The notes under the pieces: generated by a model
Told to the model about the DNA's origin: nothing
The model's database searches: none
What the model saw: the letters and a program-made list of their open reading frames with translations, nothing else
Assembly (NCBI GenBank): GCA_902494035.1
Contig: CABURV010000010.1
Coordinates: forward strand, 1-41,785
DNA: 41,785 nt
Origin: an uncultured Collinsella sp.
GTDB lineage: Bacteria > Actinomycetota > Coriobacteriia > Coriobacteriales > Coriobacteriaceae
Direction: 5' to 3'
Made by a program: the position numbers and the translations under genes
Shown here: positions 18,101 through 26,351 of the stretch, one piece after another
Layout of the letters: each line of letters opens with the position of its first letter
Position numbering within the stretch: position 1 is the stretch's first letter

Positions 18101-18676
18101 CTACAGCGGAGCGGTCGCCGGAGTCAGCTGCTTGATATAGGCCCACATGCGCTGCTTAGCGGCCTTGTCGGTGAGTGCCGCCTCAAAGCCGTCGAGCGCG
18201 AGCACGCGGCGGCCCTGCACATGGGCGACCAGGCCGGGCTTGAGCATGGCGGTGTCGAAGTCATCGATCGCCACGAGCATATCGGCGTAGGTCTCGCGCA
18301 TGGCATCGGCCGCGTTGTTGTCGAGCAGTAGCACCGCCTCGGGGTCCAAGGCCTCGAGCGCCTCGCGGAACAGCTCGCACGGCAGAGTCTCGCCCACCGC
18401 GACCGCTCCGTCACCCACGCCGGCGACGCTTGCCAGCACGCAAAAATCCTCGGGCGCGTAGCCGATGGCCCCAAGCGCCTTGCGCAACGCCGCGCCATCC
18501 GGGCCGGCGGCAAGCTCGCCACCCGAACGCTCGGCCTCGTCCAAATCGCCTTTGACCAGCACGATCGGCGAGCACGCGTTGCCCGCGATACGCACGCCAC
18601 GGACCGCAAGCGATGTGAGCTCCTGCTCGGCCGCCTGGGCGATGGCTTCTTTTTTCTGGCTTTGTGACGTGGACAT
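18101..18676 (-). CDS. Degenerate family-4 uracil-DNA-glycosylase-like protein
   Basis: The 191-residue product aligns by eye in its overall plan with family 4 uracil-DNA glycosylases: a beta-strand plus loop where the catalytic GEAPG would be (here VLVKGDLDEAE), then GPDGAALRKALGAIGY corresponding to GxAGxLLdxxLxxiGl, then LDPEAVLLLDNNAADAM corresponding to the PxxvvlLGxxAA segment, and a C-terminal RMWAYIKQL matching the family's end. The GEAPG motif, the substrate Asn and the HPS/HPA motif are missing and the cluster cysteines are not conserved, so it is probably not an active glycosylase. The fold assignment is inference. The ATG at 18676 has GGAGAG 4 nt upstream. It converges with the kinase gene and diverges from thioredoxin. 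Confidence 0.6.
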   Translation of the reverse strand: MSTSQSQKKEAIAQAAEQELTSLAVRGVRIAGNACSPIVLVKGDLDEAERSGGELAAGPDGAALRKALGAIGYAPEDFCVLASVAGVGDGAVAVGETLPCELFREALEALDPEAVLLLDNNAADAMRETYADMLVAIDDFDTAMLKPGLVAHVQGRRVLALDGFEAALTDKAAKQRMWAYIKQLTPATAPL

Positions 18677-18812
18677 GCGCTCTCCAATCGTTTGCGTGCC
18701 CACCATTATATAAAAGAGCTGCCCGCGAGTGGTTGCTTTGCGGGCGGCTGGGTATAAGCACGGTCGTACTGAGTTTTACGCGGCTGAGCCGCGTCACATT
18801 ATGGAGGTCACC

Positions 18813-19133
18813 ATGGCTGACATTAAGCAGATTACCCCCGAGAACTTCGATTCCGTCGTTAACGACAGCCTGCCCGTGCTGGTCGATTTTTGGGCACCGT
18901 GGTGCGGTCCCTGCCGCTCCCTCTCGCCCATCGTTGACGAGGTTGCCGATGAGCTGGCTGGCAAGCTTGCCGTTGCCAAATGCAACGTCGACGACAACCA
19001 AGACCTGGCCATGAAGTATGGCGTCATGAGCATCCCCACGCTGATTGTGTTTAAGAACGGCGAGGAGATTGACCGCTCGGTTGGCGCTCTACCCAAGGCG
19101 AGGCTGCAGGCGCTGCTGGAGAAGCATCTGTAA
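18813..19133 (+). CDS. trxA: Thioredoxin
   Basis: The 106-residue thioredoxin reduces protein disulfides in the cytosol, receiving electrons from a thioredoxin reductase encoded elsewhere. The active site WCGPC is at residues 30-34 (C31, C34), in the usual context VDFWAPWCGPC, and the cis-Pro segment is SIPTL. Length is standard. GGAGG lies 5 nt upstream of the ATG at 18813. A -10-like TATAAG at 18753-18758 could belong to its promoter, without a convincing -35. Confidence 0.97.
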   Translation: MADIKQITPENFDSVVNDSLPVLVDFWAPWCGPCRSLSPIVDEVADELAGKLAVAKCNVDDNQDLAMKYGVMSIPTLIVFKNGEEIDRSVGALPKARLQALLEKHL

Positions 19134-19244
19134 TACGCTTGTTACTTACCCGCCGTCTATGAGCGCTTTTGCACCGCTCGCCGGACCGCCGGATGCGGCG
19201 CGGGCGACCACGGATAGTATGGTAGTTACAAACAGCCCCCAGTG

Positions 19245-19283
19245 AACGGGTGCGGGTCGCACAGACTCGTACCCGTTTTCTTA
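19245..19283 (+). terminator. Rho-independent terminator after thioredoxin
   Basis: AACGGGTGCG (19245-19254) pairs with CGTACCCGTT (19268-19277) over 10 bp including one G-U, followed by TTTTCTTAT. It lies about 110 nt after the trxA stop and 70 nt before the next gene, so it either ends trxA or attenuates a transcript started near TAGTAT (19215-19220). Confidence 0.65.
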
Positions 19284-19354
19284 TGCAGCTGCGCGCAGAG
19301 CGGGCGTAGTAAAATCTGAACCACTGAACTGCCCCATACAAAAGGAGATTTCCC

Positions 19355-19603
19355 ATGCATGATGTTGGAATGAATATGAGCCAGCTTGCCATGAGCGTCA
19401 AGCAGGTCGACGACACCATCGAGCTCGCTCACGAGTGGAGCCATCAGCTGCTGCATGCGACCGAGAATTTTGACATGGAGCGCATCGGCGCCAAGCTCGA
19501 GGCAGCCATGGCCGCGCTGCACGAGGCCCATGATGCACTCGAGGGCTACGAAGAGGCCATCGAGGCCGACCACAACTCCGTCGGCTCCGTGAAGCTGGTG
19601 TAA
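19355..19603 (+). CDS. Small helical protein preceding nikR, unknown function
   Basis: I do not recognise this 82-residue protein. It has a strong ribosome site (AAAGGAG 7 nt before ATG) and reads as two amphipathic helices: about 8-38, and about 41-72 rich in Ala, Glu and His. His and Met residues (MHDVGMNM at the start, then H26, H30, H34) could bind metal, but this is speculative. No signal peptide or membrane segment is present. Its stop is one base before the nikR start codon, so the two are translationally coupled and probably function together. A -10-like TAAAAT at 19310-19315 may be its promoter. Confidence 0.75.
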   Translation: MHDVGMNMSQLAMSVKQVDDTIELAHEWSHQLLHATENFDMERIGAKLEAAMAALHEAHDALEGYEEAIEADHNSVGSVKLV

Positions 19604-19604
19604 C

Positions 19605-20117
19605 GTGGCCGAACACGAGCACGGCTGCGGGTACGAGCACGAGCATCCGCATGGGGCGGACGGTGACGCGGGCTGCCACTGTAGTGGCTCCGGCTCCGAG
19701 CTGGTCCGCTTTTCGGTTACCGCACCGGACGACTTGCTGCGCCGTTTTGACGAACAGATCGCGCGCCGCGGCGACGTGGCCAACCGCTCCGAGGCCGTGC
19801 GCGACCTGATTCGCGCCTCGATCGCCAAGGAGCAGATGCGCACGCCCGACGAGCATGTTATCGGGTCGCTCACCATGATCTACGACCACCATACCGGCGA
19901 CCTGACGCGCCGTCTGGACGAAGTGCAGCACGACTACACCGACGAGATCGTATCGACCATGCACGTGCATCTGGATCACCACAACTGCTTGGAGATTCTG
20001 GCGCTCAAGGGTCGCGGCGAGCGCGTCTACGAACTAGCCGACCGCCTGCTGGGCCTGCGCGGCGTTAAGCACGGCGAGCTCACGTGCGCCGCCACCAAGC
20101 AGAGCCTGGGGCTGTAG
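19605..20117 (+). CDS. nikR: Nickel-responsive regulator NikR with His/Cys-rich N-terminal extension
   Basis: NikR is a ribbon-helix-helix repressor that binds Ni2+ and controls nickel uptake and hydrogenase or urease genes. The 170-residue product has the DNA-binding domain at about 32-75 (LVRFSVTAPDDLLRRFDE, NRSEAVRDLIR) and an ACT-like metal domain at about 86-165. The four high-affinity nickel ligands are all present with family spacing: H109, H120, H122 and C128. Unusually, about 30 residues precede the RHH domain and carry H4, H6, C8, H12, H14, H16, C24, H25 and C26. NikR is normally about 135 residues. It starts at GTG one base after the small upstream gene and lies just before hypF-hypC-hypD-hypE. 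Confidence 0.92.
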   Translation: MAEHEHGCGYEHEHPHGADGDAGCHCSGSGSELVRFSVTAPDDLLRRFDEQIARRGDVANRSEAVRDLIRASIAKEQMRTPDEHVIGSLTMIYDHHTGDLTRRLDEVQHDYTDEIVSTMHVHLDHHNCLEILALKGRGERVYELADRLLGLRGVKHGELTCAATKQSLGL

Positions 20118-20135
20118 CGGGATTTCCCGCAGCGC

Positions 20136-20216
20136 ACCTGCCAAAAAGGGACAGGGTTGTTTTGACAGGTCTAGAAGTTTTACCTACCAAAATAAACCTG
20201 TCCTTTTTTGGTCGGT
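20136..20216. repeat. Large inverted pair of the GGGACAGG repeat
   Basis: Two 35-nt copies, 20136-20170 and 20182-20216, face each other across an 11-nt loop and pair with a handful of mismatches, several of them G-U. Each copy resembles the single units at 29546-29579 and 33257-33295 (core AAAAAGGGACAGGTTTATTTT). It occupies the hypF 5' flank and ends only 7 nt before the hypF ribosome site, so it can influence hypF expression. Confidence 0.85.
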
Positions 20217-20234
20217 TTTGATGAGGAGTGTCGC

Positions 20235-22712
20235 ATGCGGCATGTGCATATTCATGTGACGGGCATTGTGCAGGGCGTTGGCATGCGGCCGTTTGTGTAT
20301 CGCGAGGCCATGGCGCATGGCATTTGCGGATGGGTGCTCAACGCGGGCGACGGCGTGCATATCGAGGCGCACGCTCCGGCCGATGCGCTCGATGCTTTTG
20401 TTGCCGCGCTTTCTGAGCATGCGCCTGCGGCAGCCCGCGTAGAGCATGTCGAGGTTGTGGACCTGGCAGCCAACGGTTGGGATACCGCCAATGAGCGGGG
20501 CTTTCGCATCGTAGCGTCGCAGGATCAGACCGCGCACACGACGCTCGTCTCGCCCGATATCGCTACCTGTGACGATTGCCTGCGCGAGTTGTTCGATCCC
20601 GCCGACCGACGCTATCACTACCCCTTTATCAACTGTACTAATTGCGGCCCACGCTTTACCATCATCCGATCGCTGCCGTATGACCGAGCGGCTACCTCGA
20701 TGGACCGTTTCCCCATGTGCCCCGCCTGCGCCGCAGAGTATGCCGATCCACTCGACCGTCGCTTTCACGCACAGCCCGATGCCTGCTTTGATTGCGGGCC
20801 GCATATTACGTGGCGCGAGGCGGGCGAAGCCGCCGCATCGCCGGCCGTCGGCACCACACGCGAGACCAGTGACGCCATTATCGATCGCTGTGTTGAGCTG
20901 CTGGCCAACGGCGGTATCGTCGCTATCAAGGGTCTGGGCGGATTTCACTTGGCATGCGACGCCTCCAACGAGCAGGCGGTAGCCGAGCTTCGCCGCCGCA
21001 AACGCCGCAGCAACAAACCGCTTGCCGTTATGGCACGCGACCTTGTCGACGTTGAACGCCTGTGCCATGTCAACGACGCTGAACGCGGCCTGCTGGCCGG
21101 CAGCATCCGCCCCATTGTGCTGCTACGCCGACGCGCTGTTTACGAGAGCGGCGGTTCCCCCAACGCCCTCGCGCTCGCGCCGTCCGTCGCGCACGACCTT
21201 CCCGAGCTCGGTGTCATGCTCCCCTACACCCCGCTTCAGCATCTGTTGCTTGCCGCGGCAGAAGCCCGCGGTATGTACGCGCTCGTCATGACCAGCGGAA
21301 ACCCGAGCGAAGAACCCATCGAGACCGACGACGACCTTGCCTGGGAACACCTCGTTGCCGCCGGCATCGCCGACGCGCTGCTCGGTAACGACCGCGCAAT
21401 TCTGTCGCGCTACGACGACTCTGTGGTACGCGTGGTCAACGGCGCCGTTATGCCCGTTCGCCGCGCTCGCGGATATGCACCCCAGCCGCTGCCGTTACCG
21501 GCGCTCAACGGCGCTCCGTCCTGCGTGCTCGCCTGCGGGCCACAACAAAAGGCCACGATTGCGCTCACGCGTGAAGGGACGAACGGCGAGGCAACCTGTT
21601 TTGTGTCGCAGCATATCGGCGACGTTGAAAACGGCGAGACCTTCGATGCCTGGAGCGCCGCGCGCACGCGCTTGGAAGACCTTTTTGACTTGACGCCCGC
21701 CGCGCTGGCCTGCGACTTGCACCCCAGCTACCTATCGAGTCAGTGGGCGCGCGAACAGGCGCGAAAATGCAATCTACCGATTGTCGAGGTGCAGCACCAT
21801 CATGCGCATATCGCCAGCGTAATGGCCGAGGCTATCGCCGCGGGCCAGCTTACAACCGACGCGCACGTCCTTGGCATCGCCTTTGACGGCACCGGCGCCG
21901 GCACCGACGGGACCATTTGGGGCGGCGAGTTCCTTGTCGCCGGCCTTGCCGATTTTGAACGCGTCGCGCACCTGCGCACCTGGGCGCTGCCAGGCGGTGC
22001 CGCATCCGTGCGCGATGCCCGGCGCAATGCCTTTGCCCTGCTGAGCGAGCTCGGCCTGCTCGAGCACCCAGGTGCCGCGGGGCTATTGGGCACCCTCGAC
22101 GAGCAGACGCGCAGCATCACGACTACGATGATCGAGCGGAACATCAACAGCCCACGCACGAGCAGTATGGGGCGTCTCTTTGACGCCGCCGCTGCAGTTT
22201 TGGGCATTTGCGGGCAGGCAACCTACGAAGGCGAACCCGCCATCGAACTCGAAGCCGCCGCCTGGCGCGCGCTCGGCGGTAAGCCCGTTCGTCTCGACGG
22301 CAATCACACAGGCGTATTCATGCCTGCCGACAACTCCCCCATCTTGGACCCCCAACCGATCATCGAAGCTCTTCTGAATGGAATCGAGGCAGGCGCGCCG
22401 GCCGACAGGCTCGCGCTCGACTTCCACGTCGCCATCGCGCGCTCTTCGGCACGAATCGCACGCAAAATCTGTGCGCGCGAAGGCCTCGATACCGTCGCAC
22501 TCTCGGGCGGTGTGTTCATGAACCGGCTTTTGCTTCAGCTCCTTACCCACGAACTCAAAGACGCCGGTCTTGCCGTCTTGGTTCCCCACGCCGTGCCCGT
22601 CAACGACGGCTGCATCGCCTACGGTCAGGCCGCCATCGCTCGCGCTCGCCTCGCGCAGACGGCACGGGTAGGCTGTTTTGCCAGCCTGCGCGCCGCCGTC
22701 TCACAGGCGTAA
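20235..22712 (+). CDS. hypF: Carbamoyltransferase HypF, [NiFe] hydrogenase maturation
   Basis: HypF makes the cyanide precursor for the [NiFe] active site by transferring a carbamoyl group from carbamoyl phosphate to the C-terminal cysteine of HypE. The 825-residue product has the full architecture: an acylphosphatase domain (about 1-90, VTGIVQGVGMRPFVYR), tandem zinc fingers (CDDC, CTNC, CPAC, CFDC, about 107-185), a YrdC-like domain (about 200-380, IVAIKGLGGFHLACD and KRRSNKPLAVMA) and a Kae1-like domain (about 420-820, VEVQHHHAHIAS, FDGTGAGTDGTIWGGEF and LSGGVFMNRLL). The ATG at 20235 has GAGGAG 6 nt upstream. An open frame nine codons longer starts inside the repeat and is rejected. Confidence 0.97.
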   Translation: MRHVHIHVTGIVQGVGMRPFVYREAMAHGICGWVLNAGDGVHIEAHAPADALDAFVAALSEHAPAAARVEHVEVVDLAANGWDTANERGFRIVASQDQTAHTTLVSPDIATCDDCLRELFDPADRRYHYPFINCTNCGPRFTIIRSLPYDRAATSMDRFPMCPACAAEYADPLDRRFHAQPDACFDCGPHITWREAGEAAASPAVGTTRETSDAIIDRCVELLANGGIVAIKGLGGFHLACDASNEQAVAELRRRKRRSNKPLAVMARDLVDVERLCHVNDAERGLLAGSIRPIVLLRRRAVYESGGSPNALALAPSVAHDLPELGVMLPYTPLQHLLLAAAEARGMYALVMTSGNPSEEPIETDDDLAWEHLVAAGIADALLGNDRAILSRYDDSVVRVVNGAVMPVRRARGYAPQPLPLPALNGAPSCVLACGPQQKATIALTREGTNGEATCFVSQHIGDVENGETFDAWSAARTRLEDLFDLTPAALACDLHPSYLSSQWAREQARKCNLPIVEVQHHHAHIASVMAEAIAAGQLTTDAHVLGIAFDGTGAGTDGTIWGGEFLVAGLADFERVAHLRTWALPGGAASVRDARRNAFALLSELGLLEHPGAAGLLGTLDEQTRSITTTMIERNINSPRTSSMGRLFDAAAAVLGICGQATYEGEPAIELEAAAWRALGGKPVRLDGNHTGVFMPADNSPILDPQPIIEALLNGIEAGAPADRLALDFHVAIARSSARIARKICAREGLDTVALSGGVFMNRLLLQLLTHELKDAGLAVLVPHAVPVNDGCIAYGQAAIARARLAQTARVGCFASLRAAVSQA

Positions 22713-22802
22713 CGCATTTGCTCGTGACTCCCGCGAGCGCTACCATCAACTGATGGGTAATTAGGCGCCTATCCAGCGCAAAACGTATAAAAGGGAAACA
22801 TT

Positions 22803-23063
22803 ATGTGCCTTGCCGTTCCCGGTAAAGTGGTCAAACGCGACGACGACCTTAAGGCGACCGTCGACATGATGGGCATCGAGCGCCCCGTTTCGCTGCGCCT
22901 CGTGCCGACGGCGCAGGTCGGCGACTATATTCTCGTACACGCCGGCTTTGGCATTCAGATTGTCGACGAGCAGGAAGCCCAGGAGACACTCGAGCTCGTC
23001 AATACCATGGCCGAGCTGGCCGAAGAGGACCAGCTCGCCACCAACCCGGCTGAGGCATACTAG
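22803..23063 (+). CDS. hypC: HypC/HybG/HupF-family hydrogenase chaperone
   Basis: HypC forms a complex with HypD, carries the Fe(CN)2CO group and delivers it to the hydrogenase large subunit. The 86-residue product begins MCLAVPGKV, and its C2 is the essential iron-binding cysteine exposed after Met removal. Length is normal. AAAGGG lies about 7 nt upstream of the ATG. A 90-nt gap follows hypF, and the hypD start overlaps its TAG by one base. Confidence 0.97.
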   Translation: MCLAVPGKVVKRDDDLKATVDMMGIERPVSLRLVPTAQVGDYILVHAGFGIQIVDEQEAQETLELVNTMAELAEEDQLATNPAEAY

Positions 23064-24175
23064 TGGCGGCGGCGCAGCCGGTTCGCTCCGGTATCGACTT
23101 TTCGGCATTTCGCGACCCCAAGCTGGCTCGCGAGCTCATCGATCGTATTCATGAGCTTGTCGGCAACCGCAGCATCAACCTTATGGAAGTCTGCGGCACG
23201 CATACCGTGAGCATTGGCCGCTATGGCTTTCGCTCCATTATGCCGACGGGACTCAAACTGCTAAGCGGCCCGGGGTGCCCCGTTTGCGTCACCGCCAACC
23301 GCGACATCGATCACGCAATCGCGCTTTCCAACATGGACGGCGCCATCATCACCACCTTTGGCGACATGATGCGCGTGCCCGGATCGTCCACCTCGCTTGC
23401 CGCGCAAAAAGCGGCGGGGCGCGACATCCGCATCGTCTACTCTCCGCTCGACGCACTCGACATTGCCGAGCAAAATCCCGAACGCCCGGTCATCTTTATG
23501 GGCGTCGGCTTTGAGACCACAACGCCCACCATTGCCGCCGCTATCCTGGAGGCCGACGCGCGCGGGCTCCAGAACTTTTCGGTCTACTGTGCTCACAAGA
23601 CCACGCCGCCGGCTCTGCGTGCGATCTCTAACGACCCCGAGACGACCATCGACGGCTTTATCCTGCCTGGTCACGTCGCTACCATCACGGGCCTGGCACC
23701 CTTTGGGTTTTTGGTCGATGAGTTCGAGACCCCCGGCGTAGTCACCGGGTTTGAGCCGGTCGATATCTTGCAGGGCATCTGCATGCTGGTCCAGATGGTT
23801 GTCGAAGACAGGCCCGCGATTGACAACGCCTACCGCCGTGGCGTCAATGCAGACGGCAACCCCGTGGCGCGCCAGCTGGTCGATCAGGTATTTGAGCCGT
23901 GCGACACCACGTGGCGCGGACTGGGACCGATTGCCAACTCGGGTCTTTCCATCCGACCCGAATTCGCGCGCTTTGATGCCGGCACCCGCTTTGATGTGCC
24001 CATTGAGGCGACGGTCGAGCCACGCGGCTGCCGCTGCGGCGACGTGCTGCGCGGTGCCATCACGCCGAGCGACTGCCCTCTGTTCGGCCACGCATGTACG
24101 CCCGAACACCCCGTCGGCCCGTGCATGGTGAGCTCCGAAGGCAGCTGCGCGGCGTACTTTAGATACCACGGCTAG
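23063..24175 (+). CDS. hypD: Hydrogenase maturation protein HypD
   Basis: HypD is the [4Fe-4S] scaffold on which the Fe(CN)2CO centre is assembled with HypC and HypE. The 370-residue product has the conserved C44 in VCGTHT, C72 and C75 in GPGCPVC, GFETTTPT, the HKTTPPAL segment, and a C-terminal cluster-binding region with CRCGDVLRG, CPLFGHAC and CMVSSEGSC. It begins with GTG overlapping the hypC stop (TAGTG), indicating translational coupling. Length is normal. Confidence 0.97.
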   Translation: MAAAQPVRSGIDFSAFRDPKLARELIDRIHELVGNRSINLMEVCGTHTVSIGRYGFRSIMPTGLKLLSGPGCPVCVTANRDIDHAIALSNMDGAIITTFGDMMRVPGSSTSLAAQKAAGRDIRIVYSPLDALDIAEQNPERPVIFMGVGFETTTPTIAAAILEADARGLQNFSVYCAHKTTPPALRAISNDPETTIDGFILPGHVATITGLAPFGFLVDEFETPGVVTGFEPVDILQGICMLVQMVVEDRPAIDNAYRRGVNADGNPVARQLVDQVFEPCDTTWRGLGPIANSGLSIRPEFARFDAGTRFDVPIEATVEPRGCRCGDVLRGAITPSDCPLFGHACTPEHPVGPCMVSSEGSCAAYFRYHG

Positions 24176-24223
24176 CCCGGACGCACCCGCACGCTGGCAC
24201 CACCCACGATTGGAGTTTTGGAT

Positions 24224-25258
24224 ATGTCCCATAGCATCACCGATAGCACTGTCCTGCTGGGCCACGGCTCCGGCGGCCAGATGATGAAGCGCATTATCGA
24301 TGAGGTCTTTCTGGATGCCTTTGGGTCGCCCGAGCTGCTTGCGGGCAACGATGCCGGTGTCGCCGCGCTGCCCGCAAGCGGGCGAATCGCCATGTCGACC
24401 GACAGCTTTGTGGTGACGCCGCAGTTCTTCCCCGGCGGCAATATCGGCCGCCTCGCCGTATGCGGAACCGTCAACGACGTCGCGACCTCGGGCGCCAACG
24501 TGCGCTACCTCTCATGCGGCTTTATCCTCGAAGAGGGCTATCCCATGGACAAGCTGCGCCAGATTGTACAGACCATGGCCGAAACGGCACATGAAGCAGG
24601 TGTGAAGATTATCACCGGCGACACCAAGGTGGTCGAGCGTGGCGGGGCCGACGGCGTCTACATCAATACCGCCGGCGTGGGCGAGGTGCCCGCGGGCGTG
24701 GCGCTCAGCGGTGCAAACTGCCAGCCCGGCGATGTCATCTTGGTCTCGGGCACGCTGGGCGACCACGGCATCGCCATCATGAGCCAGCGCGAGGGCCTGG
24801 CCTTTTCGAGCAACATCGAAAGCGACGCTGCGCCGCTCAATCATCTGATTGCCGACGTGCTCGCCGCCGCCCCCGACACCCGCTGCTTCCGCGACCCCAC
24901 GCGCGGTGGCCTGGCATCCACGCTCAACGAGTTTGCCCAGGCCAGCAGCGTTGCCATGGAGATCGACGAGGATGCCGTGCCCGTGCGCCCCGACGTGCAG
25001 GCGGCATGTGAGATGCTCGGCTACGACGTTCTGCAGGTGGCAAACGAGGGCAAGATGGTCGCCGTGGTGCCGGCTGAGCAGGCCGATGCCGCGCTGGCGG
25101 CCATGCGCGCCGCCCGCTACGGCGAGAACGCCGCCATCATCGGTCGCGTGCTGCCGCTTGCCGAGGGCGCTCGACCCGCCGTGCGCGTACGCACCGGCTG
25201 GGGCTCGACCCGTATTCTCGACATGCTCGTAGGAGAGCAGCTGCCGAGAATTTGCTAG
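24224..25258 (+). CDS. hypE: Carbamoyl dehydratase HypE
   Basis: HypE dehydrates the thiocarbamate on its C-terminal cysteine to thiocyanate with ATP and passes cyanide to HypC-HypD. The 344-residue product belongs to the PurM/SelD-like fold, with LLGHGSGG near the start, GNDAGVAALP, STDSFVVTPQFFPGG, TGDTKVVERG and the essential C-terminal PRIC. The ATG at 24224 has GGAG 8 nt upstream. An in-frame TTG two codons earlier is less likely. It closes the hypF-hypC-hypD-hypE run; hypA and hypB are absent here. Confidence 0.97.
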   Translation: MSHSITDSTVLLGHGSGGQMMKRIIDEVFLDAFGSPELLAGNDAGVAALPASGRIAMSTDSFVVTPQFFPGGNIGRLAVCGTVNDVATSGANVRYLSCGFILEEGYPMDKLRQIVQTMAETAHEAGVKIITGDTKVVERGGADGVYINTAGVGEVPAGVALSGANCQPGDVILVSGTLGDHGIAIMSQREGLAFSSNIESDAAPLNHLIADVLAAAPDTRCFRDPTRGGLASTLNEFAQASSVAMEIDEDAVPVRPDVQAACEMLGYDVLQVANEGKMVAVVPAEQADAALAAMRAARYGENAAIIGRVLPLAEGARPAVRVRTGWGSTRILDMLVGEQLPRIC

Positions 25259-25382
25259 GGCGGAATCGCGCGGTCGGCGCGATGTGGCTTGATATCCCTG
25301 GAGATGTTCAGATTCCAAGCGCGCCCAACGCGGAAGCCCAGTATTATGAGGTGCGTTTTGAAACCCAGCGACGGGAGCTTTC

Positions 25383-26051
25383 ATGGCAGCAGCTTTTTCC
25401 CATGTGATCTTTGACCTGGACGGCACCCTCCTCAACACGCTCGAGGACCTGGCGGCAGCCGGTAACCATACCTGCGAGATGCACGGCTGGCCCACGTTTG
25501 CCGTGGACGAGTACCGCTACAAAGTGGGAAACGGCATGCTTAAGCTGGTCGAGCGCTTTATGCCCGCCGAATACGCGGGCGACGGCCGTATGTTTGAGCA
25601 GACACTTGCCGAGTTTAGAGCTTATTACGGCAAGCACAAGGAGGACCACACCGCTCCCTACGCCGGCACGATTGAGATGCTCGACCGTCTGCGCGCTGCG
25701 GGCGTTCAGCTTGCCGTGCTCACCAACAAGGATCATATTTCGGCAGCCCCGCTTATCGAGAAATACTTTGGCCCCGAGCGCTTTGCGCTGGTGCAGGGCC
25801 GTGTGGACGCATTTCCGCCCAAACCCGAAGCACCCGTCACGCTGCATGTGATGAAGGAGCTGGGCGCCGATCCGGCAACCACGCTCTATGTGGGCGATTC
25901 CAATGTCGATATCCTGACCGGCCACAACGCCGGCCTTAAGAGCGCGGGCGTCAGCTGGGGCTTCCGCGGCCGCGCAGAGCTGGAGGCCGCCGGCGCCGAC
26001 TACGTGGTGGACACCCAAGACGAACTCGCCGAGCTGATCTTGGGCGAGTAA
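25383..26051 (+). CDS. HAD-family hydrolase, phosphoglycolate phosphatase-like
   Basis: The 222-residue product is a haloacid-dehalogenase-superfamily phosphatase of the Gph/PGP subfamily. Motif I is FDLDGTLLNT (nucleophile D11, general acid D13), motif II is in LTNKDH, motif III is the Lys of PKPEAPVT, and motif IV is VGDSNVDI. An alpha-helical cap lies between about residues 18 and 85. The exact substrate cannot be told; phosphoglycolate or other small sugar phosphates are plausible. GGGAG lies 7 nt upstream. The 124-nt gap after hypE suggests an independent or loosely coupled gene. Confidence 0.88.
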   Translation: MAAAFSHVIFDLDGTLLNTLEDLAAAGNHTCEMHGWPTFAVDEYRYKVGNGMLKLVERFMPAEYAGDGRMFEQTLAEFRAYYGKHKEDHTAPYAGTIEMLDRLRAAGVQLAVLTNKDHISAAPLIEKYFGPERFALVQGRVDAFPPKPEAPVTLHVMKELGADPATTLYVGDSNVDILTGHNAGLKSAGVSWGFRGRAELEAAGADYVVDTQDELAELILGE

Positions 26052-26115
26052 CCGCTCATCCTCCCACGGGTAGCCAATGTGGGACGGGACTCTTTTAGCT
26101 GCCCCCGCACCAAAG

Positions 26116-26163
26116 GAGTGTCCCCAACTGCCGGCAGAAAAGGAACGTCCCCAAGTGCCGCCC
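26116..26163. repeat. Dispersed repeat, copy of 6478-6525
   Basis: It contains GGAGTGTCCCC, CTGCCGGCAG and GGAACGTCCCC, nearly the same as 6478-6525. In the self-complementary centre, GTGCCGGCAC in one copy is CTGCCGGCAG in the other, so both outer bases changed together and pairing is kept. Confidence 0.75.
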
Positions 26164-26178
26164 CAATGACTACCATGG

Positions 26179-26348
26179 CAACGCCGCAGGTAGAGGACGG
26201 ACAGCGAGCGGGCACCAGAGCGAACAAGTTGGCATGAAAAGAGGACGGCATAGACCTTCTGGTCATGCCGTCCTCTTTGAATGACAAGTTGTCGCTCTGG
26301 TGCCCGCGCAGCGTCGAGCAGTTACGGCGTTTGGTAAAACGCCGTAAC
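26179..26348 (-). repeat. 170-nt three-hairpin intergenic element, copy 1
   Basis: The element comprises an outer 15-bp stem (26208-26222 with 26293-26307), an inner 14-bp stem (26238-26251 with 26265-26278) capped by GACC-TTCT-GGTC, and a terminal 12-bp hairpin (26321-26332 with 26337-26348, loop GGTA). Copy 2 is at 34310-34479 and has the same length. Read on the minus strand it begins 3 nt after the lipoprotein stop codon, so it is its 3' untranslated region. The inner stem has A/T-rich ends and could terminate transcription. Confidence 0.88.
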
Positions 26349-26351
26349 CCC

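Noticed and set aside
19134..20234. NikR operator (GTATGA...TCATAC type) near nikR or hypF
   Set aside because: No inverted half-sites of this kind were seen. GTATGG at 19218-19223 has no partner.
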